Positions 8,216 through 16,008 of a stretch of 35,330 nucleotides of DNA are shown here, one piece after another. The notes under the pieces were generated by a model that was not told the DNA's origin, searched no databases, and saw only the letters and a program-made list of their open reading frames with translations. The position numbers were made by a program, and so were the translations under genes. Each line of letters begins with the position of its first letter. Within the stretch, counting starts at the first letter, position 1. Origin of the DNA: a virus; the IMG/VR virus record IMGVR_UViG_3300031857_000655, positions 1-35,330 of that record; one strand, written 5' to 3'.

Positions 8216-8596
8216 ATGTCAGATTTGAAACGTCTTCCCGTTAAATACTTACGAGACTACATAAAAAAAGATTATAAAATACGTGATAAATGTTTTATAT
8301 GCGGTTCTGTTTCTGACTTAGAACTCCACCACCTATACAGTGTTAGTGAATTGTTCGAGAGATGGTGTATAAAAAATAAAGTAAAGTCTGTTGACTCTAT
8401 AGATACTATGCTAACTTTGCGAGTTTCTTTTGCCGAAGATTGTAAGGAAGAATTAAGTAGCGAAAATCTGTATACACTATGTACGTCACATCATAAACGA
8501 TTACATTTTTTATTTGGTAAAAGCTATTCTAATTATACTGCTCTTAAAGTAAAAGATTGGCTTATCAAACAAAAAGATACTATGGAGATACAGTAA
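8216..8596 (+). CDS. HNH endonuclease, probably packaging-associated
   Basis: A 126-residue HNH protein. CFICG (C26, C29) and CTSHHKRLH (C89, H92, H93, H97) give zinc and metal ligands; LELHHLY supplies H38/H39, and N84 precedes the second cysteine, in the order C-x2-C, HH, N, C-x2-H. In HK97-type phages an HNH protein next to the terminase stimulates specific DNA cleavage during packaging, and the position between terminase and portal here fits that role. A selfish homing enzyme is the alternative, but it replaces no gene and is translationally packed against portal (its stop abuts the portal ATG). It has its own near-consensus promoter but a weak ribosome site, which may keep its level low. 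Confidence 0.85.
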   Translation: MSDLKRLPVKYLRDYIKKDYKIRDKCFICGSVSDLELHHLYSVSELFERWCIKNKVKSVDSIDTMLTLRVSFAEDCKEELSSENLYTLCTSHHKRLHFLFGKSYSNYTALKVKDWLIKQKDTMEIQ

Positions 8597-9844
8597 ATGG
8601 CAAGAGGCCCACTAGGTTGGATTGTAGAAAAGTTAAATCCTGTTCAGCCCTACATACAAAGTAGACAACCTTTTGCTATGCCTGAGTCTAATGTAGACTT
8701 TAGAGCTGCATACGATCAAATAGAAGTAGTACACCGCGCAGTAGACATGGTTGTTAGTGCATGTGTGGAAATACCTTTTGATATTGCAGGCGAAGGTCCG
8801 ATTAAAAAAATAAGCAAGCTACTTAACGACAGACCTAATCCTTTTGAAGATAGAGTTAAGCTGCTAAGAAGAGCATATTTTGATTTACTAATGGACGGTA
8901 ATGCTTTCTTTTACTATGATGGCACACACATATATGTTCTTCCAGCTAACGATGTTCAAGTTGTATCAGATCCAAAAACTTTTATTAAAGGATATACATT
9001 CTTAATTCATGGCGGTGGTTTATCATCTTATAATTCTGGGCGACAGTCAAAAGAGACTGTGATAGAATTTGGCGCTAACGAAATAATTCACATCAAAGAA
9101 GATAACGACGAAAGTATTTTTAGAGGCAAATCTAGAATAAAAAGCATAGGAAATATAATTAATATTTATAATGCTTTGTTAAAGTTTCAACGTCAATTCT
9201 TTAAGAATAACGCAGTACCTGGAGTGGTATTAACCACAGAAGCTGTTTTAAATACTAAAATAAAAGAAAGACTACTTCAAAGCTGGAGAAATTCTTACGC
9301 TACTATATTTGAAGGCGCTAGAAGTCCAGCTATTTTAGATGGCGGTCTTAAAATAGATAAGTTTAGCGAAATAAACTTTCAAAGTTTAGATTTCGAAGCA
9401 AGCATAGAAAGACTTGAGCAAGATATGGCCAAAGCAATTGGCGTACCTTATGTGTTAATGAAGAGTGGTAATAACGCCAACATAGCCGCTAATCAAGTTT
9501 TATTTTATGAGCATACCGTACTTCCTATAGTACTTATGTTTGCCAGTGCTTTTGCACACTACTTTAACTCTGTTAGAATAAATCCAGATAGAACTGTAAT
9601 CACTGCTTTACAACCAGACTTGAGAACTCAAAGTCAATATTATGTAAGTTTAGTTAATGCAGGTATTATATCAGCTGATGAAGCAAGATTAAAGCTTGGG
9701 TTTAGTACTTTAAACACACCAGAAACTTCTAATATCAGAGTACCACAAAACATAACTGGAAGCGCTGTTCAACCTGATACAGGCGGTAGACCTACTAATG
9801 AAGAAGTAGATACACTACCTGAAGACAGTGTTTCTATTAACTAA
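8597..9844 (+). CDS. Portal protein (HK97 type)
   Basis: A 415-residue portal subunit, forming the dodecameric ring at the unique capsid vertex that binds terminase and then the tail. Seen in sequence: an early helical segment AYDQIEVVHRAVDMV, the conserved RPNPFEDRVKLLRRAYFDLLMDGNAFFYY stretch (residues 76-104 approximately), the IIHIKEDN segment, the FQRQFFKNNAVPGVVLTTE stretch and QDMAKAIGVPYVL, all typical of the Phage_portal family; its length is usual for HK97 portals. The start directly follows the HNH stop and has GGAGAT upstream. The C-terminal 35 residues are polar and likely flexible. The protease-capsid gene follows after 13 bases. Confidence 0.92.
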   Translation: MARGPLGWIVEKLNPVQPYIQSRQPFAMPESNVDFRAAYDQIEVVHRAVDMVVSACVEIPFDIAGEGPIKKISKLLNDRPNPFEDRVKLLRRAYFDLLMDGNAFFYYDGTHIYVLPANDVQVVSDPKTFIKGYTFLIHGGGLSSYNSGRQSKETVIEFGANEIIHIKEDNDESIFRGKSRIKSIGNIINIYNALLKFQRQFFKNNAVPGVVLTTEAVLNTKIKERLLQSWRNSYATIFEGARSPAILDGGLKIDKFSEINFQSLDFEASIERLEQDMAKAIGVPYVLMKSGNNANIAANQVLFYEHTVLPIVLMFASAFAHYFNSVRINPDRTVITALQPDLRTQSQYYVSLVNAGIISADEARLKLGFSTLNTPETSNIRVPQNITGSAVQPDTGGRPTNEEVDTLPEDSVSIN

Positions 9845-9857
9845 GGAGCAAGCAAAT

Positions 9858-12431
9858 ATGGATAAAACATTTTTTATCACTACAGATGACATTCAAAAGA
9901 GTGCCAAAAGTAGTGACAAAACTTTAAGAATTGCTGGCTACGCTAATACAACTAGTAAAGATAGATCTGGAGATATTGTACTACCAGAAGCTTGGGCTAA
10001 AGGTGTAGAAAACTTCCGCAGAAATCCTATTTTACTTTATCAGCACGATCACGGTAAACCTATCGGTAGAGTTAGTGCTGTTACAGTAGATAAAAAAGGT
10101 ATTTTTGTTGAAGCTAGTATTAGTGAGGCTGCAGAACGTCAACACGGAGTTAAAACTCTTATTAATGATGGCGTGTTAAAAAGTTTTAGTGTTGGTTTCA
10201 GAATTAAGGATGCTAAATATGATAAATTAGCTGATACTTTCTATATCAAAGATGTAGAGCTATTAGAAATTTCTGTAGTTAGTGTTCCTGCAAACCAAAA
10301 TTCTTTATTCTCTGTACGCAAAACTTTTGAAGACGAAGCAGACTATGCTAAATTCAAAGATCAATTTGCAGACGATAATAAAGCCTCAGTAGAAGAATCA
10401 GCTGTTAAAGAGCTTGAAGCTACTGAAATCAAAGCCGCAGAAGATGAAGCTGAAGAAGAGTCTACCTTTGTAGAATCTGATCCTATGAAGCTAATTCCTT
10501 TTGTAAACCTTTTAAATGCAGACACTTCTAAAATCACAACTAAATCTTTTGTAGTTATTGATAAAGTTCGTTATAAAACTTCAGAAATTGCTACTGCAGA
10601 GAGCCCAGAATTTACTTTTGAAGAGTGTGACATATCAGGAAATCTAACTGGAAAATCTATTAAAGTACCAGCTATCGATATCACTGTTATTAATGCTTGG
10701 GATCTTGAAAAAGAATACGATATACTATTAAATATTACTAAAACACAAACACTAAACGACGAAGAGAAAGTTAGAGTAATTGGTAAGTTTAAAACTCTTA
10801 TTAATTCAAATGAGCTAGATCTTATTCAATTAAAGAATGATTCCGAACTAGCTTCAAATGCAAAGCTACAAAGAGCTTTAAATGATTCTATCAATCTCAT
10901 GAGTCAAAATTATACTGAATGGAATGACTCTCATTTCAACTTAGCTTACAAAAGCTGTATGGTTATTGAGACGCTAAAGCAGATCCCGGCGGATAGTAAC
11001 AGGGATCTAATGCTAAAAGTATATGGCCATAATATACAAAACACTCTAGAGGAGAAAAGAACTATGACTACTGAAAATGTAGGTGAACCAATGAAGATCG
11101 ATACAAAATCTACTGCAACTGAATCAGTTGCTAGAGTATCAGAACCTCGCGTAGCCCAACTAGTTGAAAAAGCTGGTGAGGCTATCATCAAAGCAGAAGC
11201 TGCTGAGTATAGAGCTCAAGAAACAAACTCTGCTCCAGATCCTCGCGTTATGGAAGAACTAGCTGAACTTAAAGGTCAACTAAAAGCTTATCGCGAGCAA
11301 GTAGGTGCAATGCAAACAAGCAAAATGCACTATCAGGAAAGCACTAGAACTAATGCTCAGTTCTCTGACGCAGAAAAGTCTAATGCAGTGTTCCTAGCAC
11401 GCGCCCTAAACAAGCGTGACATGTTTGACACTAGACTAGGTGATCGTATGAAAGCTGTTCTAACTGACGGCAATCTAAACGAAGCATTTAGCACTAACGT
11501 GTACAACGAAATGCAACAACAACTAGTTATTGCTCCAATGTTTAACCGCATTGATGTAAATAGCAAAGACTTCCGTATTCCAGTAGCCGACGAAGACGGT
11601 TCAGATTTCGTAGCACAATTCCCAAGCGGTTCATTCGCAGCAGGAGTTAACGATTCTACTACTGTACCAACATCTCGTCAAGCTCAAATTGGTGCTGTAA
11701 CTCTAAGCCCTAAAAAGTTCATGGTTGCGACACACATTGCCAAAGACGAAGAAGAAGATACAATTCTTCCACTTATCGACTTCCTACGCCAAGCTGCTAC
11801 TCGTCGCTTAGCTCGTGGTATCGACAAGGCTCTTCTACGTGGTAACGGCTCTCTAAGCGCATTCTCTGCTTCTAACACTCTAACTGCAGCTGGAGCATAT
11901 CCATCTGTTATTAAGGGTCTTGTAGAGCACGCTGCTGCTGTTAACGCTCTAGTTACTAAAACCGGAACAACAATTGATAAAGCAGATCCAGGTGATATCG
12001 CTGCTGCTCGCCTAACTCTAGGTAAGTACGGTCTATCTCTAGGTTCTAACCTAGCATATGTTACTTCTGTAGAAGGTTATAATAACCTAGTAACTAACAC
12101 TGATTTCCAAACTGTAGATAAGTTCGGTGCTCAAGCTACTTACCTAACTGGTAGCGTAGGTGCTGTATACGGTATTCCAATTTTCATCTCTGAATTCATG
12201 GACACCGCTTCTGCAGCTGACTCTAACCTAGGTATCCTAGTTTATAAGCCAGGATTCATTATCGGTGAGCGTCGTTCAATGGAAATTGAAAGCGAATACC
12301 TACCACAACAACAAGTAACTGCAATGTACCTAAGCACTCGTATGGACTTCCAAGCCTTAACAACTGTTTCACAGGCTGCATTAAGTGCTCGTTATTCTTA
12401 CGCAGGTCTAATTACTACTGCAAGCTCATAA
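9858..12431 (+). CDS. Prohead protease fused to HK97-fold major capsid protein
   Basis: An 857-residue fusion. I place the start at the ATG 9858 because AAGGAG sits ten bases upstream; a GTG-type start 30 bases earlier would overlap portal. Residues 1-155 are an HK97 (U35) serine protease: YQHDHGKPIGRV supplies H63/H65, LKSFSVGFR supplies S109/S111, and ELLEISVVSVPAN supplies E137. Residues 156-402 are acidic and of unknown role. From residue 403 (MTTENVGEP) comes a coiled-coil delta-like region to about 510, then the HK97 capsid fold (FRIPVADEDGSDFVAQFPSG, IAKDEEEDT, GILVYKPGFIIGERRSMEIE). A strong internal ribosome site and ATG at 11064 can give a separate 455-residue capsid protein. Fused protease-capsid genes are known but uncommon. 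The capsid part also changes codon use. Confidence 0.92.
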   Translation: MDKTFFITTDDIQKSAKSSDKTLRIAGYANTTSKDRSGDIVLPEAWAKGVENFRRNPILLYQHDHGKPIGRVSAVTVDKKGIFVEASISEAAERQHGVKTLINDGVLKSFSVGFRIKDAKYDKLADTFYIKDVELLEISVVSVPANQNSLFSVRKTFEDEADYAKFKDQFADDNKASVEESAVKELEATEIKAAEDEAEEESTFVESDPMKLIPFVNLLNADTSKITTKSFVVIDKVRYKTSEIATAESPEFTFEECDISGNLTGKSIKVPAIDITVINAWDLEKEYDILLNITKTQTLNDEEKVRVIGKFKTLINSNELDLIQLKNDSELASNAKLQRALNDSINLMSQNYTEWNDSHFNLAYKSCMVIETLKQIPADSNRDLMLKVYGHNIQNTLEEKRTMTTENVGEPMKIDTKSTATESVARVSEPRVAQLVEKAGEAIIKAEAAEYRAQETNSAPDPRVMEELAELKGQLKAYREQVGAMQTSKMHYQESTRTNAQFSDAEKSNAVFLARALNKRDMFDTRLGDRMKAVLTDGNLNEAFSTNVYNEMQQQLVIAPMFNRIDVNSKDFRIPVADEDGSDFVAQFPSGSFAAGVNDSTTVPTSRQAQIGAVTLSPKKFMVATHIAKDEEEDTILPLIDFLRQAATRRLARGIDKALLRGNGSLSAFSASNTLTAAGAYPSVIKGLVEHAAAVNALVTKTGTTIDKADPGDIAAARLTLGKYGLSLGSNLAYVTSVEGYNNLVTNTDFQTVDKFGAQATYLTGSVGAVYGIPIFISEFMDTASAADSNLGILVYKPGFIIGERRSMEIESEYLPQQQVTAMYLSTRMDFQALTTVSQAALSARYSYAGLITTASS
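11048..11066 (+). promoter_or_regulatory. Internal ribosome binding site and ATG for the capsid protein alone
   Basis: AGAGGAG at 11048-11054 lies nine bases before an in-frame ATG at 11064-11066 inside the protease-capsid gene. It is among the strongest Shine-Dalgarno matches in the window. Initiation here yields residues 403-857 of the fusion, i.e. delta-like region plus capsid fold (455 residues), a normal size for an HK97 capsid precursor. Codon use becomes richer in AAC, TTC, CTA and CGT soon after. A nested arrangement would supply capsid in large excess over protease. Confidence 0.75.
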
Positions 12432-12463
12432 TATACAATGTATATAATACGCTAACAAAAGGT

Positions 12464-12486
12464 GGGGGAGGGCTGAGCCCTCCCCC
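12464..12486 (+). terminator. Perfect GC-rich hairpin after the capsid gene
   Basis: GGGGGAGGGC at 12464-12473 and GCCCTCCCCC at 12477-12486 form a flawless 10-bp stem with a TGA loop, 32 bases after the capsid stop. In a genome this AT-rich it stands out strongly. The following TATTTACTAT is only weakly T-rich, so it may be a partial terminator or a 3' end that protects the abundant capsid message. Confidence 0.78.
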
Positions 12487-12506
12487 TATTTACTATCGGG
12501 ATACTC

Positions 12507-13223
12507 ATGCTTAAACATCATATATGCCATATCCACTGCTTAGATCATCCTAGTGTATTTAAAGTAGTATCATATGCTGCTAAATATAAAAAACTATTTA
12601 ACGGCGTAAAAATTGCCACTCTAATAAAAGTAACTCCAGAATCTGATATTTACGAAAGAGTGTATTCTATATTAACAAAGCTAGGATACGAAATTGTTAC
12701 AGTACAGAATACACCTCTTAGAGAGGTAGGTCATTTTTTTAATACTAGCCTACCTATATTACTATCTAAAACATCAGAAGGGGTAGTATATTACAACCAT
12801 TCTAAAGGTATTTCATATCATCCAGATTCAGAAGACGGCATAGCCACTACTCTTTGGACAGATGTTTTATATCACTACACGCTAGATTGCGCTGATAAAT
12901 TTCCTTTTGAAGATAAACGATATAAAACTTTTGGATCTTGTATTATTAAAAATAAAAACTTTCTAGAGCCAAAGACTCTAGGTGAAGAGTATAGCTACTT
13001 AGGAACATTTTTCTGGATCAAGATAGAAGATCTAGCTACTAAGAAGTTTAACCCAGAACTATCTGTATTTTACCTAGAGGCTCTGCCGGGCTTAGTTAGT
13101 AAGAGCACTCAGGCTTTTAATTTGGGTCCAACCTTTAGTAAATTTGAAAGCCCATATAAGTTAGAATCTTGGGAGAAGAAAGGTATAAATTTTGGATTTC
13201 CAAACAAAAATAATGCTAATTGA
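12507..13223 (+). CDS. Putative glycosyltransferase between capsid and neck genes
   Basis: A 238-residue protein with no exact family name I can give. VVYYNHSKGISY at 93-104, W117 within TTLWTDVLYHY, and YSYLGTFFWIKIEDL at 162-176 followed by an acidic LEALPG segment recall a group of cytosolic glycosyltransferase-like proteins in which YxHSKG and a (S)GxFWW-type motif frame the sugar site. Fold and donor sugar are inferred. It directly follows the capsid gene and hairpin and precedes neck genes, so a role in glycosylating capsid or neck protein is plausible, and it could use the ADP-heptose made by the upstream module. No membrane segment is visible. The ribosome site is poor (CGGGATACTC before ATG). 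An unrelated head accessory protein is the alternative. Confidence 0.5.
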   Translation: MLKHHICHIHCLDHPSVFKVVSYAAKYKKLFNGVKIATLIKVTPESDIYERVYSILTKLGYEIVTVQNTPLREVGHFFNTSLPILLSKTSEGVVYYNHSKGISYHPDSEDGIATTLWTDVLYHYTLDCADKFPFEDKRYKTFGSCIIKNKNFLEPKTLGEEYSYLGTFFWIKIEDLATKKFNPELSVFYLEALPGLVSKSTQAFNLGPTFSKFESPYKLESWEKKGINFGFPNKNNAN

Positions 13224-13224
13224 A

Positions 13225-13476
13225 ATGGCTAGACTCCAGTATATCACTTTTGATATGGAGTTTAGAGAATACACTTCCACAGGTAACTCTTTTAGTGGCG
13301 CTTATAACTTTTTTAGTTTAGAAGATATAGAGGCTCACAAAGAGAAGTCTGAAAGATATAAACAGATAGAAGCTTGGAATATAAAACATGCTAGCTTTAG
13401 GGATGCGTCCCCAATAAGACTTACTACGCATTCTATAGTGAAGAATTTGGAGAAATTAGATGGCGAACTTAGTTAG
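13225..13476 (+). CDS. Small neck-region protein of unknown function
   Basis: An 83-residue protein. I use the ATG at 13225, one base after the preceding stop, giving MARLQYITFDMEF; earlier in-frame ATGs at 13192 and 13213 overlap the glycosyltransferase gene and have no better ribosome site. The sequence is mixed charged (EDIEAHKEKSERYKQIEAW) with a probable central helix and no motif I recognise. Its stop overlaps the next start by 17 bases, so expression is likely coupled. In this position HK97-like phages often carry small head or capsid-accessory proteins, but nothing in the sequence proves that. Confidence 0.6.
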   Translation: MARLQYITFDMEFREYTSTGNSFSGAYNFFSLEDIEAHKEKSERYKQIEAWNIKHASFRDASPIRLTTHSIVKNLEKLDGELS

Positions 13477-14728
13477 TTTAGCAGAAATAAAAGACTTTTT
13501 AGTAATAAAAGTTATTAATACCGATGAAGATGGTCGTTTAGCTAATATTGCTACCCAAGTTAGTTCTCTAGTAGAGTCTTATTGTGGAAGAATATTTGCA
13601 GCAAATAATTATACAGAATACTTTGATGGCGGAATATCATCAGTATTTGTGGCTTACCCACCTCTAAATAGGGTAGATGAAGTATCACATTTTGATGGAA
13701 AAGACTATGTAATTTTAGGCGGGCCAGGAGTTAATGGTGAGCCTATAATAACAGATGGCACTTCTCATAGCATTACTAATGTGGGAAATCCCGTACTAAG
13801 TACTCGCGTTAAAAAGTTTAATAGATCTAGTTTAAAGTTAGACGGTAGTAGTTATGTCCAGACAGATTCTACAGAAGATTGGAACTTTGGAGTTGATCCT
13901 TTTACTATAGAAACGCAAGTTAGACTTGATAATGTTGCCTCGTCACATACTATAGCTTCTAGCGGGTTAATAGCTAATAATAGTCATTGGCAGTTTGAAG
14001 TTGATTTAATAAATGGCGCTCAATTTAGAGTTATAGAAAATAACATTGTAAAGATAAATGTTTCTCAAGGTTCTAATACAGGGTATAGTGCCAATCAATT
14101 CTACCATATGGCAATAGTTAGAGACAACACTACAATTAAAATATATAGAAATGGAACTAGCATAGCATCGTTAACCACAGCTAACTCAATACCTAATTTT
14201 AATAATGGCATATTTGTTGGTAGCGGCACACATAGTTTGACTGGATATCTAGACGATTTTAAGATTAGCCATATAGCAGAATATACCTCTAACTTTACTG
14301 CTCCTACATACCCTACTAGAATAGACGAAAATACTAAACTAATGCTTCGTTTTGATGGGGCGAATAACACAAATGTTATAGCTGATGTATCTAGACGAGT
14401 TAATCAGTTTAGTTTCTATCCAGTAACTGGTGAAATAACTTTTAATACTGGAAATGGCGGCGGAACAGAAGCGCTTGGATTCTTTAGGCCTCTTAAGTTT
14501 TATAACTATCCTAAAGGAGTTAAAGTTACTTATAATGGGGGATACACTACAATACCTAGCGATTTAAAGCTAGCTACGCTTGAAATGGTAAAAGTTATAT
14601 ATAAAGGCAGATCGGGTAGCGAGAGTGTTAGAATGCAGGGAGAAGATATTAGCAGCCATAAGCTGTCACTAGATGGGTTCCCGCCACAAGTTAGAAGAGT
14701 TTTAAATCTATACAGGTTGATTGAATAA
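13460..14728 (+). CDS. Head-tail connector (gp6-like) with inserted LamG lectin-like domain
   Basis: A 422-residue protein, about four times the usual connector. Residues 1-75 (LVSLAEIKDFL, IATQVSSLVESYCGRIF, YTEYFDGG) match the N-terminus of gp6-like connectors that sit below the portal; residues 318-422 (FYPVTGEITF, VKVTYNGGYTTIPSDLKLATLEMV) match their C-terminal half. Between them, about 90-310, lies a concanavalin/LamG fold: SSLKLDGSSYVQTDS, WNFGVDPFTIETQVRLDN, GYLDDFKISHIAEYTSNFT and TKLMLRFDG. Such domains bind carbohydrate or protein and are usual in fibres and decoration proteins, not in connectors. GGAGA lies six bases upstream of the ATG. The insert should project from the neck ring; its ligand is unknown. 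Confidence 0.85.
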   Translation: MANLVSLAEIKDFLVIKVINTDEDGRLANIATQVSSLVESYCGRIFAANNYTEYFDGGISSVFVAYPPLNRVDEVSHFDGKDYVILGGPGVNGEPIITDGTSHSITNVGNPVLSTRVKKFNRSSLKLDGSSYVQTDSTEDWNFGVDPFTIETQVRLDNVASSHTIASSGLIANNSHWQFEVDLINGAQFRVIENNIVKINVSQGSNTGYSANQFYHMAIVRDNTTIKIYRNGTSIASLTTANSIPNFNNGIFVGSGTHSLTGYLDDFKISHIAEYTSNFTAPTYPTRIDENTKLMLRFDGANNTNVIADVSRRVNQFSFYPVTGEITFNTGNGGGTEALGFFRPLKFYNYPKGVKVTYNGGYTTIPSDLKLATLEMVKVIYKGRSGSESVRMQGEDISSHKLSLDGFPPQVRRVLNLYRLIE

Positions 14729-15951
14729 TGTCTAATATTAGATTATCTGTACTTTCATTTAATAAAAATCCCGCACTATTACGCGTTTATCAATCTTATA
14801 TAGAAGCTGCAGATGAAACATCTAGAAATAGATTACAACAAAAACTAGAGCGAGTAATAGGTGATAAGTTATACGGTGCTAAAAAAGTAGCAGGAAATCC
14901 AAGGCTAATACCAGACTGGTATATTGATCAAAGTGACGCCGCTCTAGAAATTACTAATAAACTTGGGATATTTGAGAGAGATGCTAAATCAGGTATACTA
15001 GAAATTGAAGCCAAACTCCAAAGAAGACTTACAGAATCTAGAACCACTACTACTATCGGTTCAGGAGTACTAAATAATAGTATTATAAATGAGATACTAC
15101 AAAATAAAGGTCAAGTAACTACTAACAACGTAGAGCAAAAGATATTTAGGCAACTACGAAGAATTAAGTCTGGTACTAATCTATTTAATTTCTTAGCTAA
15201 AAATGCAGTTTCTACTATACACGAACCTGCATATCAAAAATCAAAAAACTTAACTATCCTGTCTAAAACGTCTGGTAGCTTATTAGCTTATCAAATATAT
15301 TTTCCAAGAGCTAAATTTAAAGCTCCTATCTTCGGTAGTTCTATTGGCTCTGATGGCACTATTAGTTACTTTTTACAAACTAGTTTTGAAAAACAACTTG
15401 TAGCCGCAGCTTCCAAAGCTATGATGGCTGTTGATGTAGAAATTATACGCGAGCAACAAGATCTTGCTAAAACTATAAAACCTACAGATATAAGCTTTAG
15501 TAAGCCAGCTAAAGGTAGAAAAACTAAACCAACTGAAACTATTGACATGATATATTATTCTACTAATAGTATACCTATGTCTAGAGGTATTCCTAAAGCG
15601 TCTGTCAATCTTCGATTGCCCGCAGATATTGAAGATAAAGACTTTGACACTCCTAGAGACTCAGTACTTGATATAACTAGAGCAGTACAAGCTAAAGTAA
15701 GAAGTAGAATGAGACGTGGAGTAGGTAAACCTCGCCCTCCTAAGCTATATGAACGTACCGGAACTTTTAGAGGAAGTATTCGTGCTCATTTTGTTGAGCG
15801 TCAAAATACTGTAGACTATTCTTATATACCTTATTACGATAGACTAGAACGTTCCGGCTATCAGGTTAATAGACTAGTAGAAGATTCTATTAGATCGGTA
15901 GTTCAAGCCAAGTTTAAACAACAGGCAACAACTAGAAGAATAAATCTTTAA
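14728..15951 (+). CDS. Neck/tail completion protein with HK97 gp10-like C-terminus
   Basis: A 407-residue protein whose start overlaps the previous stop by one base (TAATG). The C-terminal 80 residues (PPKLYERTGTFRGSIRA, TVDYSYIPYYDRLERSGY, RLVEDSIRSVV) have the R-TG-xF-R-S pattern and layout of HK97 gp10-type proteins, which bridge head and tail. The N-terminal 300 residues are unfamiliar: charged, predicted mixed helix and strand, with no catalytic motif. Family members are usually 110-180 residues, so this is an enlarged form. Position between the connector and tail terminator fits the role. The assignment rests mostly on the C-terminus and gene order. Confidence 0.6.
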   Translation: MSNIRLSVLSFNKNPALLRVYQSYIEAADETSRNRLQQKLERVIGDKLYGAKKVAGNPRLIPDWYIDQSDAALEITNKLGIFERDAKSGILEIEAKLQRRLTESRTTTTIGSGVLNNSIINEILQNKGQVTTNNVEQKIFRQLRRIKSGTNLFNFLAKNAVSTIHEPAYQKSKNLTILSKTSGSLLAYQIYFPRAKFKAPIFGSSIGSDGTISYFLQTSFEKQLVAAASKAMMAVDVEIIREQQDLAKTIKPTDISFSKPAKGRKTKPTETIDMIYYSTNSIPMSRGIPKASVNLRLPADIEDKDFDTPRDSVLDITRAVQAKVRSRMRRGVGKPRPPKLYERTGTFRGSIRAHFVERQNTVDYSYIPYYDRLERSGYQVNRLVEDSIRSVVQAKFKQQATTRRINL

Positions 15952-15962
15952 AAAATTAAAAT

Positions 15963-15991
15963 TTGCCAATTATAGTTCTGCGTGCTATACT
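15963..15991 (+). promoter_or_regulatory. Promoter for the tail terminator and tail tube genes
   Basis: TTGCCA at 15963-15968, 17 bases, then TATACT at 15986-15991, with TG one base before the -10 (TGCTATACT), an extended -10. It is in the 57-base gap after the neck gene. Transcription would start near 15998, leaving a very short leader before the ATG at 16009. With the hairpins downstream of the tube gene it delimits a two-gene unit. Confidence 0.6.
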
Positions 15992-16008
15992 TAAGAAAGA
16001 ATAGAGAG

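Noticed and set aside
12432-12450. TATAAT-like box and TATACA/TGTATA palindrome after the capsid gene as a promoter
   Set aside because: No -35 box at suitable spacing; the following hairpin would end any short transcript.
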